Both the position numbers and the translations under genes were made by a program. DNA of 10,558 nt. It comes from Prevotella sp. CAG:617. Lineage in GTDB: Bacteria; Bacteroidota; Bacteroidia; Bacteroidales; Bacteroidaceae. The stretch's first letter is position 1; the number at the start of each line of letters is the position of its first letter. The stretch spans positions 41,604 to 52,161 of the forward strand of contig FR903590.1 in assembly GCA_000438115.1 (NCBI GenBank). Reading direction: 5' to 3'. Below, one piece after another: positions 7,244 through 10,558 of the stretch. Below the pieces are notes generated by a model. It saw nothing but the letters and a program-made list of their open reading frames with translations, did not search any database and was not told the DNA's origin.

Positions 7244-7903
7244 ATGTACCAGTTGTTTTTGTTCGATTTTGATTTGACGCTGGCTGATGGCAGCCAATGG
7301 ATTGTTGATTGTTATCAGCAGGTTTTGCAACGCCATGGCTTTTATCATGTAAGCAGAGAAGAGGCTAAACGTACGATAGGATTGACCGTTGAAGAATCCT
7401 TTCATGTGATGACCGGGCTTACCGACCAGTCAGAATTGCAGTCCTTGCGTGATGAGTATAGAAGTGTATGTCGGCCGCAAATGGCTGCCCATACATATTT
7501 GTTTGACGATGCCCGTCGCTTTCTGTGTGCCGCCCGGCGGGCCGGCTTGCAGCTTGGCATTGTCTCTACCAAACAGAGTATGGTTATCCACCAGTCGTTG
7601 CAGCGGTGGGAGATGGAGTCGTTCTTCTCGCTTGTTTATGGTATCAATGAGGTGGGTGAGCCTAAACCATCGCCCATGGGGTTGCTGCGAGCCATGGAGC
7701 AACTGCAGGTCGGGCCGCAGCAGACGTTGTATTTTGGCGACAGCGTGGTTGATGCCCAGGCTGCCCAGCGTGCCGGCGTGGGGTATGTCGGCGTGGCCAA
7801 AGGGGTGCATGCGGCTGCTGAACTGAGGGCCTATCCGCATGTTGCTGTGGAGGATAACTATGATAACTTGTCTCACTTACTCACGCATGTTGCCGGTCAG
7901 TGA
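7244..7903 (+). CDS. HAD-superfamily phosphatase (phosphoglycolate phosphatase / PpaX-like)
   Basis: This is a cytoplasmic haloacid-dehalogenase-type hydrolase of 219 residues, a normal length for subfamily IA. All four motifs are present: motif I FDFDLT with nucleophile Asp8 and Asp10; motif II Ser108 in GIVSTK; motif III Lys141 in GEPKPSP; motif IV Asp166 and Asp170 in YFGDSVVDAQAA. The region between motif I and motif II (about residues 16-85) is a helical C1 cap. The physiological substrate cannot be told from sequence: phosphoglycolate, pyrophosphate and sugar phosphates are all handled by relatives. The start chosen is ATG 7244, giving MYQLFLFDFD; a TTG five codons upstream at 7229 is in frame but lies against the terminator arm. 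The start is 16 nt after the GH2 terminator hairpin and no good promoter precedes it. Its 3' end overlaps the convergent phosphotyrosine phosphatase gene by 27 bp. Confidence 0.92.
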   Translation: MYQLFLFDFDLTLADGSQWIVDCYQQVLQRHGFYHVSREEAKRTIGLTVEESFHVMTGLTDQSELQSLRDEYRSVCRPQMAAHTYLFDDARRFLCAARRAGLQLGIVSTKQSMVIHQSLQRWEMESFFSLVYGINEVGEPKPSPMGLLRAMEQLQVGPQQTLYFGDSVVDAQAAQRAGVGYVGVAKGVHAAAELRAYPHVAVEDNYDNLSHLLTHVAGQ

Positions 7904-8356
7904 GTCGTACAGATGGCTGCAGGCATCTTCCAGTAAGTCGATGACGTAAGCAAAGTCCTTTTCGTTTCCATAGTATGGATCAGGGATATACGCAGCTTCG
8001 TGCCGGGTCAGGAAAGTGGCCAGCGGCACGATTTTTTTATGCAGTTCCGGTTGTGGTGACTTGTGCTTGAGCCGCTTGATGTTGTCGGCATCCATGGCTA
8101 TCAGGTAGTCAAAGTGCCGGAAGTCGTCAGGAGTAACGGGGCGTGAGCGGTGGGTCAGCCGATATCCTCTTCTGGATGCACATTGCCGCATGCGAGGGTC
8201 TGCCAGTTCTCCTTCGTGAAAGTCAATCAGTCCTGCCGAGTCTATTTCAAACAAATGGTCATCTCCGTGTTGACGTACGATGCTGCGGAACACTTCTTCG
8301 GCTGCCGGTGAGCGGCAGATATTGCCCAAACAGATAAATAGTATTTTCTTTTTCAT
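7877..8356 (-). CDS. Low-molecular-weight protein tyrosine phosphatase
   Basis: This cytoplasmic phosphatase of 159 residues belongs to the LMW-PTP family, whose members dephosphorylate phosphotyrosine proteins and, in bacteria, are often linked to BY-kinases and capsule or exopolysaccharide control. The P-loop is CLGNICRS, with nucleophile Cys9 and Arg15 in the CX5R signature near the N terminus. The general acid is Asp126 in the DPYY motif. The family markers DSAG (residues 39-42) and ADPRM (52-56) are also intact. No kinase or polysaccharide genes are visible nearby, so the partner is unknown and a housekeeping or arsenate-reductase-like role cannot be excluded. The start is the ATG at 8354-8356 (MKKKILFI); it lies only 5 nt from a -7 promoter element. 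The stop (7877-7879) is inside the end of the convergent HAD gene. Confidence 0.95.
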   Translation of the reverse strand: MKKKILFICLGNICRSPAAEEVFRSIVRQHGDDHLFEIDSAGLIDFHEGELADPRMRQCASRRGYRLTHRSRPVTPDDFRHFDYLIAMDADNIKRLKHKSPQPELHKKIVPLATFLTRHEAAYIPDPYYGNEKDFAYVIDLLEDACSHLYDSLTGNMRE

Positions 8357-8361
8357 GGTTG

Positions 8362-8392
8362 CAAAAATACAAATAAATCAGATATATACAGG
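8362..8392 (-). promoter_or_regulatory. Putative promoter of the tyrosine phosphatase gene
   Basis: On the minus strand TATTTTTG (8369 down to 8362) fits the Bacteroidetes -7 element exactly. CCTG (8392-8389) at 19-bp spacing is a poor -33 element. The -7 box ends 5 nt before the start codon, so transcription would begin at or very near the A of the ATG, implying a leaderless or nearly leaderless mRNA. A weaker alternative -7 box, TTTATTTG at 8377-8370, would give a leader of a few nucleotides. Confidence 0.55.
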
Positions 8393-8652
8393 TGCGAGAG
8401 GCTTGTTTTGGTAGTTTGGACGGAACGATGAATCTTCAATCCAAGTAGTAAGGCAGGACGGTTGTGGCCAAGCGTGGGAAAAGTATATGCGGTTTGAAAA
8501 AACAAGGTGCCTGCCTTTCGTAACAAGGTCGGTTCTAAAGAAAAAAAGGCCGGGACTTTTTTCCGTAGTTCCTCCGCTTTTTCTGCGTGGGGTGTATGGC
8601 CTGAAGCAGGGGATGCTTTTTTGTGAGGCTGAAACATGAAAAAAACAGGTAG

Positions 8653-8686
8653 TTGGCTGTCATGTCAGGATAAAGTATTATTTTTG
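8653..8686 (+). promoter_or_regulatory. Putative promoter of purB
   Basis: TATTTTTG (8679-8686) matches the Bacteroidetes -7 element perfectly. The -33 element is weak: TTG at 8653-8655 is 23 bp away, and GCTG at 8656-8659 is at the expected 19 bp but matches poorly. Transcription would begin near 8692, leaving a leader of about 26 nt before the purB ATG. No purine riboswitch or PurR-like operator could be recognised in so short a leader. Confidence 0.6.
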
Positions 8687-8697
8687 CACATTCATTA

Positions 8698-8727
8698 ATG
8701 AAAAAAATTATCGAACCATGGATTTAG
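8698..8727 (+). other. Possible 9-codon upstream ORF overlapping the purB start
   Basis: An ATG at 8698 opens a tiny frame encoding MKKIIEPWI and ending at TAG 8725-8727, seven nt beyond the purB ATG in another frame. The MKKII beginning resembles real Bacteroidetes translation starts (ATG followed by AAA codons). It may be chance, or it may affect initiation at purB. There is no independent evidence of translation. Confidence 0.2.
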
Positions 8728-10064
8728 ATATCTTGACAGCCGTATCACCTGTTGACGGCCGCTATCGCAGCAAGACTGAGGTGCTGGCCCCTTATTATTC
8801 CGAATATGCTTTGATGAAATATCGCGTGCGTGTGGAAATCGAGTATTTCATTACGTTGTGCGAACTGCCTTTGCCGCAACTGGCCGGTCTCGACCATGCC
8901 CGTTTTGACGAGCTGCGTGCCATTTATCAGAACTTCTCTGAGGCCGATGCCGCTCACGTAAAGGAAATTGAGAGCGTTACCAACCACGACGTAAAGGCCA
9001 TTGAGTATTTTATCAAGGAAAAACTGGACGCTTATGGTGGTTATGAGGCTTACAAGGAGTTTATCCATTTCGGATTGACTTCGCAAGATATAAACAATAC
9101 TTCTTTCCCGCTGATGGTGAAGGACTCGCTTGACCAGGTATTTTATCCGCTGCTCGACGAGCTCATTGACCAGCTTAACGCTTATGCCGAGGAGTGGAAA
9201 GACATTCCCATGCTGGCCAAGACACATGGTCAGCCCGCTTCACCCACTCGTCTGGGCAAGGAAGTCCGCGTGTTTGCCTATCGTCTGGAGCGTCAGCGTG
9301 ACATGCTGAAGAGTTGCCCCATTACAGCCAAATTTGGTGGCGCTACGGGTAATTTCAATGCCCATCACGTGGCTTATCCGCATTTCGACTGGAAGGACTT
9401 TGGTAATCGCTTCGTAAAGGAAAAACTGGGGTTGGAGCGTGAGCAGTATACTACGCAAATCAGTAACTACGACTGTCTGGGTGCCGTGTTTGATGCCTTG
9501 AAACGTATCAACACCATTGTCATTGACCTTGACCGTGACTTCTGGCAGTACGTATCCATGGAATATTTCAAACAGAAAATCAAAGCCGGTGAGGTGGGTT
9601 CAAGTGCCATGCCTCATAAGGTGAATCCTATTGATTTTGAAAATTCGGAAGGCAACCTTGGCTTGGCCAATGCTATTTATCAGCATCTTTCAACCAAGTT
9701 GCCCGTGTCGCGCTTGCAGCGTGACCTGACCGACTCTACGGTAATCCGTAATATCGGAGTGCCTATGGGACATTCCGTTATTGCATTCCAGAGCACCCTG
9801 AAGGGCTTGCGCAAGCTGTTGCTCCACGAAGAGTCGATGCAGGCTGATTTGGAGAAGAATTGGGCCGTGGTAGCCGAGGGCATACAGACTATTCTGCGCC
9901 GTGAAGCTTATCCTAACCCTTACGAAGCGCTGAAGAAACTGACGCGTACCAATAATGCAATTACCGAGAAGAGCATCAGTGAGTTTATCGATTCGCTGGA
10001 CGTGTCTGACGAATTGAAAAAGGAACTGCATCAGATTACGCCCATGACCTATACAGGTATTTAA
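8718..10064 (+). CDS. purB: Adenylosuccinate lyase
   Basis: PurB carries out two fumarate-releasing steps of purine synthesis: SAICAR to AICAR, and adenylosuccinate to AMP. It acts in the cytoplasm as a homotetramer. The protein has 448 residues, close to the 456 of the E. coli enzyme, and follows the E. coli-type subfamily, starting DILTAVSPVDGRY. The fumarase/aspartase superfamily signature GSSAMPHKVNPIDFEN begins at residue 294, with the catalytic Ser295 on the flexible loop. The catalytic His is His170 in AKTHGQPASPT, and GLTSQDINNT forms another conserved active-site region. Nothing is truncated or missing. The start ATG 8718 follows a good -7 element. No terminator follows the stop, so transcription probably continues into the Arg/Gly-rich gene 72 nt downstream. 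Confidence 0.98.
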   Translation: MDLDILTAVSPVDGRYRSKTEVLAPYYSEYALMKYRVRVEIEYFITLCELPLPQLAGLDHARFDELRAIYQNFSEADAAHVKEIESVTNHDVKAIEYFIKEKLDAYGGYEAYKEFIHFGLTSQDINNTSFPLMVKDSLDQVFYPLLDELIDQLNAYAEEWKDIPMLAKTHGQPASPTRLGKEVRVFAYRLERQRDMLKSCPITAKFGGATGNFNAHHVAYPHFDWKDFGNRFVKEKLGLEREQYTTQISNYDCLGAVFDALKRINTIVIDLDRDFWQYVSMEYFKQKIKAGEVGSSAMPHKVNPIDFENSEGNLGLANAIYQHLSTKLPVSRLQRDLTDSTVIRNIGVPMGHSVIAFQSTLKGLRKLLLHEESMQADLEKNWAVVAEGIQTILRREAYPNPYEALKKLTRTNNAITEKSISEFIDSLDVSDELKKELHQITPMTYTGI

Positions 10065-10135
10065 TGGGTTTAAAGTATTAATACACAAATATATTCATGC
10101 AAAAACAGCCGCTAGGCTGCAAAGAATTCAAAGCT

Positions 10136-10558
10136 ATGAGCGAAGAAATGAATGACAAATCGGGAATGTACAATTCCGGAAGTGGCCGTGATGGTTACAA
10201 GTCAAGAGATGTAGAGAACAATCGAAGTGGAAGAACTGGACGTCCGCGCATTAATAGCGCAGGCCGCGTCTGGAGCGACCGTACCCCGTCGCGGGGAAGC
10301 TACGGAGCAGGCCGGCGTCAGCGTACGGACGGCAGCGAAGGGCAGCGCGGTTATCGCCCGTCTGGCGATGACGCTTCGCGCTCACGTTATGGTGCGCCTC
10401 ATGCCGGCGGCTATCGTTCCAATGCTTCTTACAATAATAATGGCGGCGGTGCTTTCCGTCCGTCTTTTACCCGTGCTGATGATATGCCGACGGGAGGCGA
10501 TTGGGGCGGCCGTCCCAATGGCGGAGGCTTCCGTCCGCGTTTTCAGGCCGGTGGTGCC
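10136..10558 (+). CDS. Arg/Gly-rich N terminus of a protein cut by the window edge, probably an RluB-like pseudouridine synthase
   Basis: An open frame from ATG 10136 (MSEEMNDKSG) runs 141 codons to the window end without a stop. The sequence is low complexity: rich in Arg, Gly, Ser, Asn, Tyr and Pro, with repeated FRP and YR-type units such as GGGAFRPSF and GGGFRPRF. It has no signal peptide or membrane segment and is predicted to be disordered and basic, as expected of an RNA-binding extension. In Bacteroides relatives, rRNA pseudouridine synthases of the RsuA/RluB family often carry such a long N-terminal tail and are found near purB. This identity rests on that memory, since the S4 and catalytic domains lie outside the window. 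An in-frame ATG at 10097 would add 13 residues (MQKQPLGCKEFKA); I prefer 10136 because the added residues do not share the Gly/Arg-rich composition and cover a small hairpin (10106-10119). Confidence 0.7.
   Translation, partial: MSEEMNDKSGMYNSGSGRDGYKSRDVENNRSGRTGRPRINSAGRVWSDRTPSRGSYGAGRRQRTDGSEGQRGYRPSGDDASRSRYGAPHAGGYRSNASYNNNGGGAFRPSFTRADDMPTGGDWGGRPNGGGFRPRFQAGGA

Larger units (their letters stand above)
8357..8717. other. Intergenic region between the divergent phosphatase gene and purB
   Basis: This 361-bp stretch lies between two divergently transcribed genes. It holds the phosphatase promoter at its left end and the purB promoter at its right end. The middle (about 8400-8645) has many G-rich patches and homopolymer A/T runs. 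A minus-strand open frame of 94 codons across it gives a peptide with no family likeness and is probably not real. AACAAGGT occurs twice, at 8501-8508 and 8522-8529. I see no RNA gene, riboswitch or insertion sequence here. Confidence 0.6.

Noticed and set aside
8353..8637. Minus-strand open frame of 94 codons upstream of the tyrosine phosphatase
   Set aside because: The peptide resembles no family, and the frame runs across the phosphatase promoter and into its start codon.
8536..8660. Runs of A and T around 8540-8640 as terminators or a small RNA
   Set aside because: The complementary parts are nearly all A-T with no GC-rich stem, and no promoter element is positioned to drive an RNA.
10071..10084. 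Palindrome GTATTAATAC (10075-10084) and a decamer TAAAGTATTA repeated at 8671 and 10071, flanking purB
   Set aside because: A/T-rich 10-mers repeat by chance many times in 10 kb, and no second palindrome copy exists near the purB promoter.
10106..10119. CAGCC-GCTA-GGCTG hairpin between purB and the next gene as a terminator
   Set aside because: The stem is only 5 bp and no T-run follows; it cannot be called a terminator and suggests purB is cotranscribed with the next gene.
1..10558. CRISPR array, insertion sequence, integrase, toxin-antitoxin pair or defence genes
   Set aside because: No regularly spaced repeats, transposase or recombinase motifs, or tRNA-adjacent attachment sites were seen; every substantial gene belongs to an enzyme family without a defence link.

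Overview
This window looks like Bacteroidales chromosome, most likely a gut Bacteroides/Phocaeicola/Prevotella-type genome. The evidence is as follows. Promoters have the Bacteroidetes -7 element TAnnTTTG instead of sigma70 boxes. There are no Shine-Dalgarno sequences before the starts. The GH84 enzyme closely resembles the well-known Bacteroides thetaiotaomicron O-GlcNAcase family, and the carbohydrate-active enzymes carry Sec signal peptides. The genus cannot be fixed from the sequence alone.

Layout: (1) 1-102 is the 3' end of an unidentified gene, followed by a strong intrinsic terminator (144-185). (2) 186-434 is a non-coding, A-tract-rich spacer. It contains a very strong inverted repeat that reads as a terminator on the minus strand, then the GH84 promoter. 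(3) 435-2660 encodes a secreted GH84 beta-N-acetylglucosaminidase with its own terminator. (4) 2863-7173 encodes a large secreted GH2 beta-galactosidase. It has two ricin-like beta-trefoil modules at the N terminus and a possible T9SS-like tail at the C terminus, a good Bacteroidetes promoter in front and an intrinsic terminator behind. (5) 7244-7903 encodes a HAD-superfamily phosphatase that begins just after that terminator. It converges on, and overlaps by 27 bp, a minus-strand low-molecular-weight protein tyrosine phosphatase (7877-8356). (6) After a 361-bp intergenic stretch, purB (adenylosuccinate lyase, 8718-10064) is followed at 72 nt by the start of an Arg/Gly-rich ORF running off the window. 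That ORF is probably the disordered N terminus of an RluB-like rRNA pseudouridine synthase.

Functionally, the two glycosidases form a plausible pair for exposed galactose and GlcNAc on host or mucin-type glycans: GH2 would remove beta-Gal and GH84 the beta-GlcNAc beneath. Each has its own promoter and terminator, and no SusC/SusD genes or regulators are present in the window, so this is not a classical polysaccharide utilization locus as far as can be seen. The remaining genes are housekeeping (purine synthesis, rRNA modification) or general phosphatases. I see no defence system, CRISPR array, mobile element, tRNA or rRNA. The most interesting items are regulatory or architectural: the minus-strand hairpin upstream of GH84, the domain architecture of the GH2 enzyme, the convergent overlap with no terminator, and the possibly leaderless phosphatase mRNA.
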